Below, one piece after another: positions 1 to 5,576 of a stretch of DNA of 5,576 nt (the first letter of the stretch is position 1; each line of letters begins with the position of its first letter). The position numbers and the translations under genes are program-made. The stretch lies in the NCBI GenBank assembly GCA_035275625.1, contig DATEMK010000215.1, positions 1-5,576 on the forward strand, given 5' to 3'. This DNA is from DATEMK01 sp035275625 (GTDB lineage Bacteria; Bacteroidota; Bacteroidia; AKYH767-A; OLB10). The notes below the pieces were generated by a model that was not told the origin of the DNA, made no database searches, and saw only the letters and a program-made list of their open reading frames with translations.

Positions 1-32
1 AAATTATGTAACTTATTTTTAAAATTATGTAA
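1..32. repeat. 11-bp direct repeat in AT-rich leader
   Basis: AAATTATGTAA occurs at 1-11 and again at 22-32, a centre-to-centre distance of 21 bp, about two helical turns. That spacing would suit a dimeric regulator upstream of the reading frame at 120. The core ATGTAA recurs at 234-239 and 315-320. The region is very AT-rich, so chance is a real alternative, and the element may continue to the left of the window. Confidence 0.3.
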
Positions 33-119
33 TATTTATTGGGTAATGAATGAGAATTTTACATGTTCATCCACAAACATTTTAACTCACGATTTAAAAA
101 TCTATAAAATTATTAAAAT

Positions 120-239
120 ATGAAAAATCAAAACAGAAGGCATTTTCTAAAAGCCGGTACTGCGATAGGAGCAACGCTTTTTGCATCATCAACATTAATG
201 AATGAAATGCAGATGCAAGTGGTCGACCAAACTATGTAA
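120..239 (+). pseudogene. 39-aa Tat-signal ORF, probable remnant of a larger exported protein
   Basis: A short frame starts at an ATG at 120 and stops at TAA 237-239. Residues 6-24 form a twin-arginine signal: the RRHFLK motif (6-11), then a hydrophobic stretch rich in Gly, Ala and Leu. Only 13 residues follow, beginning MNEMQMQ and ending VDQTM. No domain is present, so this is not a normal Tat substrate. The simplest reading is a gene with its interior deleted, keeping its signal and tail. Support for the tail being coding comes from a near-identical tail encoded at 3148-3189 on the other strand, where five of the eight base differences are at third positions. It lies 92 nt upstream of another Tat-signal gene. 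No Shine-Dalgarno sequence is visible. It could instead be a genuine small exported peptide; I do not recognise the parent family. Confidence 0.45.
198..239 (+). repeat. Copy 1 of a 42-nt coding repeat (MNEMQMQ-V-VDQT tail)
   Basis: These 42 nt match the reverse complement of 3148-3189 at 34 of 42 positions with no gaps. Both copies start at ATG and end at TAA. The encoded tails differ at two residues only (Val/Ala at tail position 8, Met/Asn at position 13). The other four codon differences are synonymous third-base changes, which suggests shared ancestry of a translated sequence. The two copies are inverted and about 2.9 kb apart. Confidence 0.6.
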
Positions 240-278
240 CCTGTGATGTGAAGACGTGCACTTAGTTATGAGCCCCGA

Positions 279-291
279 CTTATGGCATAAG
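279..291. promoter_or_regulatory. Small palindrome upstream of the aldo/keto reductase
   Basis: CTTATG-G-CATAAG is a perfect 6+1+6 palindrome centred 47 nt before the reductase start codon. Size and position would suit a repressor or activator site. No clear Bacteroidota-type promoter could be assigned next to it, so the function is a guess. The rest of 240-331 shows nothing recognisable. Confidence 0.25.
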
Positions 292-331
292 ATTTTATGA
301 ACGCAGTGTTTCCTATGTAAATTGCAACTCT

Positions 332-1495
332 ATGGACAATACAACTAAAGACACCTCAGCAAAAGGCTTGAAGAGGCGCGACATTCTTAAAACAGGACTG
401 CTGTTAGCAGGAGCATCTTTGTTACCATTTCCTGATAAAATATTTGCAAAATCAGGCAGCAGGATAAATGCAGATAAGAATATTTCGGGCAGACGAAAAC
501 TTGGCACACTTGAAGTTTCCGGAATTGGTTTAGGGGTGCAGAATATGAGTCGTACTTATCAAACAACCATTCCCACCCGGTCCGAAATGTTCAACATCAT
601 CCGTACAGCTTTTGACCGTGGCGTTACCTTTTATGACGCTGCCGAGGCTTACGGTCCCCATGAGGTAGAAAGGATTCTGGGCGAAGGTGTCGCACCCTTT
701 CGGGATAAAGTAGTCATGGCAACTAAGTTCGGCTGGAATATAGACCAGGAAACAGGTAAACGACTTCCGGGAACTAACAGCCGTCCTGAACATATTAAAA
801 TAGTAGTTGAAGGAATGCTGAAGCGCTTGCAAACTGATCGGATTGATTTATTGTATCAACATCGTGTTGATGCAAATGTTCCTATTGAAGATGTTGTTGG
901 AACACTCAAAGATCTTATTAAGCAGGGAAAAGTGTTGCATTACGGTCTTTCCGAACCCGGGCCGCAAACCGTGAGACGAGCACATGCAATTCATCCTGTT
1001 ACGGCTATTCAGAACGAATATTCACTTATATGGCGTGGGCCGGAAGACGTAATCATTCCGCTCTGCCAGGAACTTGGTATTGGCTTTGTTCCGTGGAGTC
1101 CTCTTGGCGTGGGTTTTCTCACAGGAGCTATTGATGCAAATACAAAGTTCGCTCAAGGCGACATTCGCAGCATAGAGTCTCGATTCTCAACAGAAAATTT
1201 ACCTGGCAACCTTGCGGTTGTAGATTTAGTTAAGAAGTGGGCTGTACAAAAAGAAGCCACTGCCGCCCAAATATCTTTAGCCTGGCTTCAGGCACAGAAG
1301 CCGTGGATAGTGCCGATTCCCGGCACAACACAAATGCCCCACATGCTGGAAAACATAGGTGCTGATGATGTGAAGTTTACAAGTGAAGAGTTGAGTCAAT
1401 TCAATAAAGAATTAGCTGAGATAAAAATTAAAGGTGCACGTTTGCCTGAAACTGTTCAGGTGTTTTCAGATGTAGAAGCGCCAACAAAAAAATAA
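332..1495 (+). CDS. Tat-exported aldo/keto reductase (AKR13-like)
   Basis: The product is a 387-aa NAD(P)H-dependent oxidoreductase with an (alpha/beta)8 barrel that should reduce aldehydes or ketones; its substrate cannot be read from sequence. Residues 14-32 form a Tat signal: KRRDILK followed by a hydrophobic Leu/Ala/Gly run. The folded, cofactor-loaded enzyme is therefore probably exported to the periplasm. The barrel spans about 53-375. The canonical catalytic tetrad is intact: Asp102 and Tyr107 (in YDAAEAYG), Lys132 (ATKFGW) and His177 (LYQHRVD). Cofactor-pocket motifs are GLSEP (205-209), QNEYSL, PWSPLGVGFLTG and, late, the IPGTTQM loop with a following ENIGA, which resembles AKR13 enzymes. 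The mature length of about 330-345 aa is normal. The ATG at 332 is chosen because it places the twin arginine correctly; no Shine-Dalgarno is visible, as is usual in Bacteroidota. The antiporter gene begins 35 nt downstream on the same strand, so co-transcription is possible. Confidence 0.93.
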   Translation: MDNTTKDTSAKGLKRRDILKTGLLLAGASLLPFPDKIFAKSGSRINADKNISGRRKLGTLEVSGIGLGVQNMSRTYQTTIPTRSEMFNIIRTAFDRGVTFYDAAEAYGPHEVERILGEGVAPFRDKVVMATKFGWNIDQETGKRLPGTNSRPEHIKIVVEGMLKRLQTDRIDLLYQHRVDANVPIEDVVGTLKDLIKQGKVLHYGLSEPGPQTVRRAHAIHPVTAIQNEYSLIWRGPEDVIIPLCQELGIGFVPWSPLGVGFLTGAIDANTKFAQGDIRSIESRFSTENLPGNLAVVDLVKKWAVQKEATAAQISLAWLQAQKPWIVPIPGTTQMPHMLENIGADDVKFTSEELSQFNKELAEIKIKGARLPETVQVFSDVEAPTKK

Positions 1496-1530
1496 ACGTG
1501 TCGGGTCATAATTCGTTTTCTTTGCGGTAA

Positions 1531-3138
1531 ATGCAAAGCACTTTTATAGAATATGTATATCTCATCCTGATCATACTCGGTTTGGTTATGCTTGCGAATA
1601 AATTTCGTGTAGCCTACCCGATCGTTCTTGTTTTAGGAGGACTTGCAATCAGTTTTATTCCGGCATTCGGAAATGTTACGATCAGCCCTGAATTGGTGTT
1701 CTTTATTTTTCTTCCCCCGCTTTTATATGAAGCTGCATGGCAGGTTTCGTGGAAAGAATTTTGGAAATACAGGAGAATAATAGCAAGCTTTGCTTTCCCG
1801 ATCGTTATCATCACTTCCTGTGTAGTTGCATTTGTTTCCACTGCGCTTATACCGGGTTTTACATTGGCGCTCGGTTTTTTATTAGGCGGAATAATTTCAC
1901 CACCGGATGCCATCGCTGCAACCACCATCATGCGGCAGGCGAAAGCGCCCAAATTATTAACAGGTGTTACCGAAGGTGAAAGTTTACTCAATGATGCAAC
2001 TTCACTTATTGTATTTCGGTTTGCATTGGCTGCTGTTCTTACAGGTCAGTTTCATTTGGGAGAAGCATCAATAAATTTTTTTCTTGTTGTGGTGTTGGGT
2101 ATTCTTATAGGGCTGGTCGTTGGATTGATATTTTACTGCATCCACCGCTGGTTGCCTGTCACCCCAAGCGTAGAAATAGCCTTAACCATTGTTACTCCTT
2201 ATTGCATGTACTACGCAGCGGAACACTTCCATTATTCAGGTGTGCTGGCCGTAGTAAGTGGAGGCCTTTTTTTATCCGGCAGGCGATTAAGTATGCTCAA
2301 TTACATGAGCCGCATCCAGGGAGTTAACGTTTGGAACAGCCTTGTATTTGTGCTGAATGGTTTGGTTTTTTTGCTTATCGGACTTCAACTCCCGTCAATC
2401 GTTAATCAACTTGGAGATATCAGCCTTGCATCAGCCATTTTCTATGGACTGGTAATTTCCTTGGTACTGATTGTTGCACGTTTGCTTTGCACCTACGGAG
2501 CTGCAGGATTCACTATATTCATGAGCCGCTTCATTACTGTAGCAGATAACCAACCAGGCTGGAAAGCGCCTTTAATATTCGGTTGGGCAGGCATTCGGGG
2601 AGTTGTCTCTTTAGCTGCGGCATTGTCCATTCCGTTGCTTGGTAGTAACGGAGAGAATTTTCCTTACCGCAATCTTATTCTCTTTATTACTTTTATTGTA
2701 ATATTAGTTACGCTGGTTTTACAGGGGCTGACCCTTCCGTGGTTAATTAAGAAACTTAAAATGGAAGACAGGCAAACCATTTCCGCAGAACAGCAGGAAA
2801 AGATTATTCAGAAAAAAATAGCTCATACCTCTCTTAATCTTTTAGAAGAAAAATTCGGTAAGGCAGGGCTTCAAAACGAACATCTGAAAAATTTGAAGTC
2901 ACGGTTAAAAACAGAAATGGATTTTTTTAATCGTGAGCTTTCAGACCCTGTTAACACTTACCAGGATTCACGAAAGGAGTTTCAACAAATTTATCTTGAA
3001 TTGCTGGAGCATCAGCGGAAATCACTTGATAAAATAAATCAAAACTCTGAATTTGATGAAGAGATTATAAGGAAATATCAATTCCTGGTAGATATGGAGG
3101 AATACAAAGTGCGTGAAAAATTTTCACAGGAATCTTAA
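1531..3138 (+). CDS. Na+/H+ antiporter, CPA1 family (NhaP/YjcE-like)
   Basis: This 535-aa inner-membrane protein should exchange cytoplasmic Na+ (possibly K+ or Li+) for protons, serving pH and salt homeostasis. Hydrophobic helices fill residues 7-407. Family motifs appear in order: FLPPLLYEAAW (60-70), SPPDAIAA (123-130) with the likely ion-binding Asp126, EGESLLNDATS (148-158) with the paired Asn154-Asp155, and GWAGIRGVVSLAAAL from 351 with the conserved Arg356. This set marks the bacterial CPA1 subgroup containing E. coli YjcE, and the length fits that group. Residues about 408-535 are a soluble tail rich in Lys, Glu and Gln, predicted helical and probably cytoplasmic and regulatory. The ATG at 1531 lies just before the first membrane helix; no Shine-Dalgarno is present. 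It follows the aldo/keto reductase by 35 nt and may be read from the same transcript. No frameshift or missing key residue is seen. Ion specificity is inferred from the family only. Confidence 0.95.
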   Translation: MQSTFIEYVYLILIILGLVMLANKFRVAYPIVLVLGGLAISFIPAFGNVTISPELVFFIFLPPLLYEAAWQVSWKEFWKYRRIIASFAFPIVIITSCVVAFVSTALIPGFTLALGFLLGGIISPPDAIAATTIMRQAKAPKLLTGVTEGESLLNDATSLIVFRFALAAVLTGQFHLGEASINFFLVVVLGILIGLVVGLIFYCIHRWLPVTPSVEIALTIVTPYCMYYAAEHFHYSGVLAVVSGGLFLSGRRLSMLNYMSRIQGVNVWNSLVFVLNGLVFLLIGLQLPSIVNQLGDISLASAIFYGLVISLVLIVARLLCTYGAAGFTIFMSRFITVADNQPGWKAPLIFGWAGIRGVVSLAAALSIPLLGSNGENFPYRNLILFITFIVILVTLVLQGLTLPWLIKKLKMEDRQTISAEQQEKIIQKKIAHTSLNLLEEKFGKAGLQNEHLKNLKSRLKTEMDFFNRELSDPVNTYQDSRKEFQQIYLELLEHQRKSLDKINQNSEFDEEIIRKYQFLVDMEEYKVREKFSQES

Positions 3139-3147
3139 TAAAGTAAA

Positions 3148-3189
3148 TTAATTTGTTTGGTCAACAGCCTGCATTTGCATTTCATTCAT
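3148..3189 (-). repeat. Copy 2 of the 42-nt coding repeat (MNEMQMQ-A-VDQT tail), inverted
   Basis: Read on the minus strand this encodes MNEMQMQAVDQTN followed by TAA and pairs with copy 1 at 198-239. It is the end of an 84-codon open frame running from an ATG at 3402. That frame passes straight through two strong hairpins and has low-complexity, non-protein-like composition upstream of the tail, so I annotate only the conserved tail. Similarity to copy 1 stops abruptly upstream of the ATG. It is most simply a gene-end fragment left after rearrangement. Confidence 0.55.
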
Positions 3190-3190
3190 A

Positions 3191-3205
3191 CGTCCCCAAT
3201 GGACG
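3191..3205. other. Small hairpin in the convergent intergenic region
   Basis: CGTCC and GGACG pair around a CCAAT loop. It abuts copy 2 of the coding repeat, on the side away from the antiporter stop codon. The stem is only 5 bp and no T-run follows on either strand, so it is not a standard intrinsic terminator by itself. Confidence 0.3.
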
Positions 3206-3222
3206 GTTATTTGTGTCACTTG

Positions 3223-3262
3223 AGGGTCTTCCTCCCGATAGCTATCGGGATGCGGAGACCCT
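3223..3262. repeat. Long palindromic hairpin with TCCCGATAGCTATCGGGA core
   Basis: The core at 3233-3250 is a perfect 18-bp palindrome. An outer 7-bp stem, AGGGTCT at 3223-3229 with AGACCCT at 3256-3262, extends it across an asymmetric internal loop. It lies between the convergent antiporter and methyltransferase genes, where a two-way transcript end or mRNA 3'-end stabiliser would be useful. No U-tract follows on either strand, so a classical Rho-independent terminator is not supported. My recollection is that this core is dispersed in many Bacteroidota genomes, which would make it a REP-like element; this window alone cannot show that. Confidence 0.6.
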
Positions 3263-3351
3263 GAAGAAACCGGAGATAAAAATAAGCTTTTTAAGAATAT
3301 TAAATAATTTTTATTTGTGTCTTCAAAAGGATCGTTTTCTGTTTGATCACA

Positions 3352-3390
3352 TCCGCGTCTCAGGCACACCTGCACCGCGACAGACGCGGA
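3352..3390. repeat. GC-rich stem-loop downstream of the methyltransferase
   Basis: TCCGCGTCT (3352-3360) and AGACGCGGA (3382-3390) form a perfect 9-bp stem. The 21-nt interior can itself fold as CAGG-CACA-CCTG (3361-3372), giving a hairpin on a hairpin. It is clearly more GC-rich than its AT-rich flank and lies 37 nt past the methyltransferase stop codon on the minus strand. No T-run follows, so this is either a non-canonical transcript end or a dispersed palindromic repeat. Confidence 0.5.
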
Positions 3391-3426
3391 CAATCGGGAC
3401 ACAATCTGGAACGAAAAAATGCCACT

Positions 3427-4239
3427 TTATTTTTGTGCCGTAAAAACTATAGCCTGCATAACAGATTTGCATGGTGAGCTTCCGAATTTTTCAGAAAGCT
3501 CCCTCGTAACTTTTTCTTCCAGGATACTTACAGCATCCGGATTCCTTTCCCTGATGGCATTGGCAATGGGATTACCTTCCACTAAACCGTCTGACATTTT
3601 TTTTGCCGATTCTGCAACAGCATCTTTGTTAACTGTTTCAAAATTTATATTGGTAAATCCTGCTTCGCGCAATAATGAGGAAATCTCGTTTGTGTCATTA
3701 TAACCAAACGGAATGTTATAAAATGCTGGCGGGTCATTTTCAAAAAAGTTCATGATAATTTCCCGTGCTGTTTTTGCCATCGGGTTATAATCTACTTTAT
3801 CCCACACATTAAATAAAAAAGTTCCTTCTTTTTTCAAAACGCGAAAAGCTTCCTGCATTCCTTTCAGCTTGTCAGGGTAAAACATAATACCAAACTGGCA
3901 TACGACCGTATCAAAATTATTTTCTTTAAACGGAAGGTCCATGGCATCAGCCTGTTGCCAGGTTATATTTTTTCCTGTGACTTTCTTTTTTGCAACTTCC
4001 AGCATACCAGGATTGAGATCCGTTGCAATAATTTTTGTTGCAATGCTTAATTTGTTTCCCAGGTGAGCCGTAACACGGCCGGTTCCCGCAGCAGTTTCAA
4101 GAACTGAAGCAGGGTTTAATTTTACAAGGCGCTGTGCCATATCAATTGCATAAGGCTCAAAGAAAACAGGGCCTAATGAGGCATCGTAAATTTTCGGAAT
4201 GTTGCCTGTAAAGGCAACGTTGGAGGTAGATTCTGACAT
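3427..4239 (-). CDS. Class I SAM-dependent methyltransferase (Methyltransf_11 type)
   Basis: The product is a 270-aa cytoplasmic enzyme with a Rossmann-like SAM-binding fold; the methyl acceptor is unknown. An N-terminal segment with GNIPKIYDASLGPVFFEPYA (12-31) precedes the core. SAM motif I is VLETAAGTGR (46-55), with the glycine-rich turn at 52-54. Asp74 in IIATDLNP is the acidic residue expected to contact the SAM ribose. The QQADAMDLPF segment (95-104) supplies Asp98 near the adenine, and NNFDTVVCQFGIMFYPD (107-123) is the post-motif strand and loop typical of UbiE-like and Methyltransf_11 proteins. The C-terminal part (about 150-270) is a variable cap that may define the substrate. I start at the ATG at 4239; a TTG 12 nt upstream (4251) is also in frame, but the ATG gives the expected N-terminus. 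It is divergent from the propeller gene and convergent with the antiporter. Small-molecule rather than protein or RNA methylation is likely, but unproven. Confidence 0.88.
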   Translation of the reverse strand: MSESTSNVAFTGNIPKIYDASLGPVFFEPYAIDMAQRLVKLNPASVLETAAGTGRVTAHLGNKLSIATKIIATDLNPGMLEVAKKKVTGKNITWQQADAMDLPFKENNFDTVVCQFGIMFYPDKLKGMQEAFRVLKKEGTFLFNVWDKVDYNPMAKTAREIIMNFFENDPPAFYNIPFGYNDTNEISSLLREAGFTNINFETVNKDAVAESAKKMSDGLVEGNPIANAIRERNPDAVSILEEKVTRELSEKFGSSPCKSVMQAIVFTAQK

Positions 4240-4293
4240 AATTTTTTGCAACTTTTATTTTTAAGAATTCAAATACGAGTCTTCAACATCACT

Positions 4294-4397
4294 CCCGGTT
4301 ACTTTTCGTCATTGTTCGTGTCCGCAAGAACAATGCAATTATAAACAATTCTAAATCTTATACGGTGACATTCCGTTTTGTGCGGACACAAACCGGG
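4294..4397. repeat. Nested inverted repeats between divergent genes
   Basis: The outer arms CCCGGTT (4294-4300) and AACCGGG (4391-4397) enclose GTGTCCGCA (4318-4326) and TGCGGACAC (4381-4389). Each arm also lies in a local hairpin: CATTGTTC (4310-4317) pairs with GAACAATG (4328-4335) around a 10-nt loop, and TTTGTG (4377-4382) pairs with CACAAA (4387-4392) around CGGA. The two loops are complementary (TCCG with CGGA), so alternative long-range and local folds exist. The element fills the middle of the 215-nt gap between the methyltransferase and propeller starts, so it could be a shared operator, a structured leader or a small dispersed palindromic element. No flanking target-site duplication was found. 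Confidence 0.5.
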
Positions 4398-4409
4398 GCG
4401 AATTTAACT

Positions 4410-4417
4410 TATCTTTA
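4410..4417 (+). promoter_or_regulatory. Possible -7-like promoter box for the propeller gene
   Basis: TATCTTTA resembles the Bacteroidota -7 consensus TAnnTTTG at seven of eight positions and lies 37 nt before the start codon at 4455. The nearest upstream TTTG (4377-4380) is about 29 nt away, too far for the usual -33 box, so this is weak. Confidence 0.25.
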
Positions 4418-4454
4418 CATTTACAATTTCGTAAACATTCAGAAAAAACAGGCT

Positions 4455-5576
4455 ATGAAATTAAAATTTACACTTCTGATCATTATTTTTTTTAGCCTGG
4501 GAACAGTCGCACAGGTTCCCGGCTGGATCTTACTAAACAGCGGCACTACGATTGATTTGATAGGGATAAAGGCAGTGGATAATAACACAGCATTTGTTTG
4601 CGGAGCATCCGGTTTGATACTGAAAACAACTGATGGTGGTATGAACTGGATCCTCCAGAACAGCGGTACGACTAAAAGCCTGTATTCTATTAATTTTACT
4701 TCTGCAACGGATGGTATTGCAGTAGGAGATAGTGGTACATTTTTGCGGACAATTGATGGCGGTGTTTCATGGACAGGTCTTTCCGTGAACAATATAATCA
4801 GTTTCAGGAATGTTTATTTTTTTGACAATAATATCGGTTACGTTACGGGAGCAATTGCAGGAGTTTCCGGGCATGTTTTTAAAACAACGGATGGTGGCGC
4901 TACCTGGGACTCTCTGAATATAAATTCCGGAAGCGGCATGTATGGACTGACATTTACTTCGGTTAACGATGGTTTTTGCTCGAATTTTCTTGGCGGCATC
5001 TTCACCACTAACGATGGCGGGGTTAACTGGACACCCGTACCGAGCGGTGTCAGCAGTGTTATTTCAGATATCTGTTTTACCACGCCTGCGACAGGATTCG
5101 CCATTGGAGCTAACGGAGTACTCATTCAGACGATAAACAGCGGGGCTTCCTGGACCCCGATGTCATCAGGTGTTTCCGACTGGCTCTCAGGGCTTGATTA
5201 TAAAAATGGGACTGATGGTTTTATAACAGGCGGAAATGTTCCGGCAAATACAGGTGTCATCCTGCAGTCAACCAACGGTGGTGCCAGCTGGACTACCTAT
5301 CCTTCCTCAACTCCCCGGTTATTAGGTGTGGATTTTGCTGACTCAACAGGATATACTGTCGGACTTGACGGAACTATTATGAAGCACACAGGAAGTGTGG
5401 GGTTTTATGAAAATAATTCTGAAAATGAAATCAGTATTTATCCAAATCCCGTTTCGGATATACTCACACTTTCATCCCAAATTTTTCAGAGTGCTGATAC
5501 TGATATTTCCATCTGCGATGACAAGGGTGCACTTGTTTTTCAACAATGTTTTAACTCAACCGGTAAATTAATCCGG
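4455..5576 (+). CDS. Secreted seven-bladed Asp-box/YCF48-like beta-propeller with T9SS sorting domain (3' end cut off)
   Basis: An open frame of 374 codons runs off the window. Residues 1-19 are a Sec signal peptide, with probable cleavage at TVA-Q. From Trp24 the protein is a tandem array with a 41-46 residue period. Asp-box motifs close the blades at TTDGGMNW (58-65), TIDGGVSW (99-106), TTDGGATW (144-151), TNDGGVNW (185-192), TINSGASW (226-233) and STNGGASW (272-279). A seventh blade (280-313) lacks the box. Seven blades agree with the YCF48/HCF136-like fold. From about 325, ISIYPNPVSDILTLS opens a type A T9SS sorting domain, which directs export across the outer membrane followed by cleavage and surface attachment or release. 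The missing end is probably only about 20-35 codons. Asp-box folds occur in glycosidases and non-enzymatic binding proteins; no catalytic signature was seen, so an adhesive or binding role is an inference. The ATG at 4455 is set by the signal peptide; there is no Shine-Dalgarno. Confidence 0.9.
   Translation, partial: MKLKFTLLIIIFFSLGTVAQVPGWILLNSGTTIDLIGIKAVDNNTAFVCGASGLILKTTDGGMNWILQNSGTTKSLYSINFTSATDGIAVGDSGTFLRTIDGGVSWTGLSVNNIISFRNVYFFDNNIGYVTGAIAGVSGHVFKTTDGGATWDSLNINSGSGMYGLTFTSVNDGFCSNFLGGIFTTNDGGVNWTPVPSGVSSVISDICFTTPATGFAIGANGVLIQTINSGASWTPMSSGVSDWLSGLDYKNGTDGFITGGNVPANTGVILQSTNGGASWTTYPSSTPRLLGVDFADSTGYTVGLDGTIMKHTGSVGFYENNSENEISIYPNPVSDILTLSSQIFQSADTDISICDDKGALVFQQCFNSTGKLIR

Noticed and set aside
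3223..3390. Rho-independent terminators for the antiporter or methyltransferase
   Set aside because: The stems are strong, but no T-run follows them in either direction.
3148..3402. 84-codon minus-strand frame as a full gene downstream of the methyltransferase
   Set aside because: It runs through two strong palindromes and has an unnatural composition before the last 13 codons. Only the tail matching 198-239 has any support.
3153..3703. Plus-strand frames across the convergent intergenic region and opposite the methyltransferase
   Set aside because: They overlap hairpins or the antisense strand of a well-supported enzyme gene and look like chance frames.
4240..4251. TTG start at 4251 for the methyltransferase
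   Set aside because: It adds only four residues; the ATG at 4239 is the stronger start codon and gives a plausible N-terminus. Neither has a Shine-Dalgarno sequence to decide the matter.
4294..4397. Complete insertion sequence or MITE with target-site duplication
   Set aside because: No transposase frame is inside, and the bases flanking the outer arms do not form a direct duplication.
4439..5125. Minus-strand frames opposite the propeller gene
   Set aside because: They mirror the repetitive Asp-box coding sequence and show no domain, signal or start context of their own.
4620..5295. Repeats in the propeller gene as a CRISPR array or DNA-level tandem repeat
   Set aside because: The periodicity (41-46 residues) is seen in the protein; at the DNA level the units have diverged and there is no constant repeat with unique spacers.

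Overview
The window looks like a chromosomal piece from a Bacteroidota genome with moderate-to-low GC. Three things point there. The last gene ends in a type IX secretion (T9SS) type A sorting domain. None of the start codons has a clear Shine-Dalgarno sequence. A TCCCGATAGCTATCGGGA palindrome of a kind I associate with that phylum sits in one intergenic region. I cannot name the genus.

Layout. 1-331 is AT-rich and holds a 39-codon reading frame with a twin-arginine signal, probably a remnant of a larger gene. 332-1495 (+) encodes a Tat-exported aldo/keto reductase with all four catalytic residues. After a 35-nt gap, 1531-3138 (+) encodes a complete CPA1-type Na+/H+ antiporter with a helical cytoplasmic tail. 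3139-3426 is a convergent intergenic region with three hairpins and, on the minus strand, a 42-nt segment matching the end of the 39-codon frame. 3427-4239 (-) encodes a class I SAM-dependent methyltransferase. 4240-4454 is a divergent promoter region with nested inverted repeats. 4455-5576 (+) is a secreted seven-bladed beta-propeller of the Asp-box/YCF48-like type, cut by the window edge inside its sorting domain.

The reductase and antiporter could be co-transcribed; no biochemical link between them is evident. The methyltransferase and the propeller protein are divergently transcribed and share an upstream region. I see no phage, transposase, CRISPR, RNA gene or defence system, and no clearly new multi-gene system. 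The observations most worth checking are the duplicated peptide tail (198-239 and 3148-3189), whose differences fall mostly at third codon positions, and the nested inverted repeats at 4294-4397.
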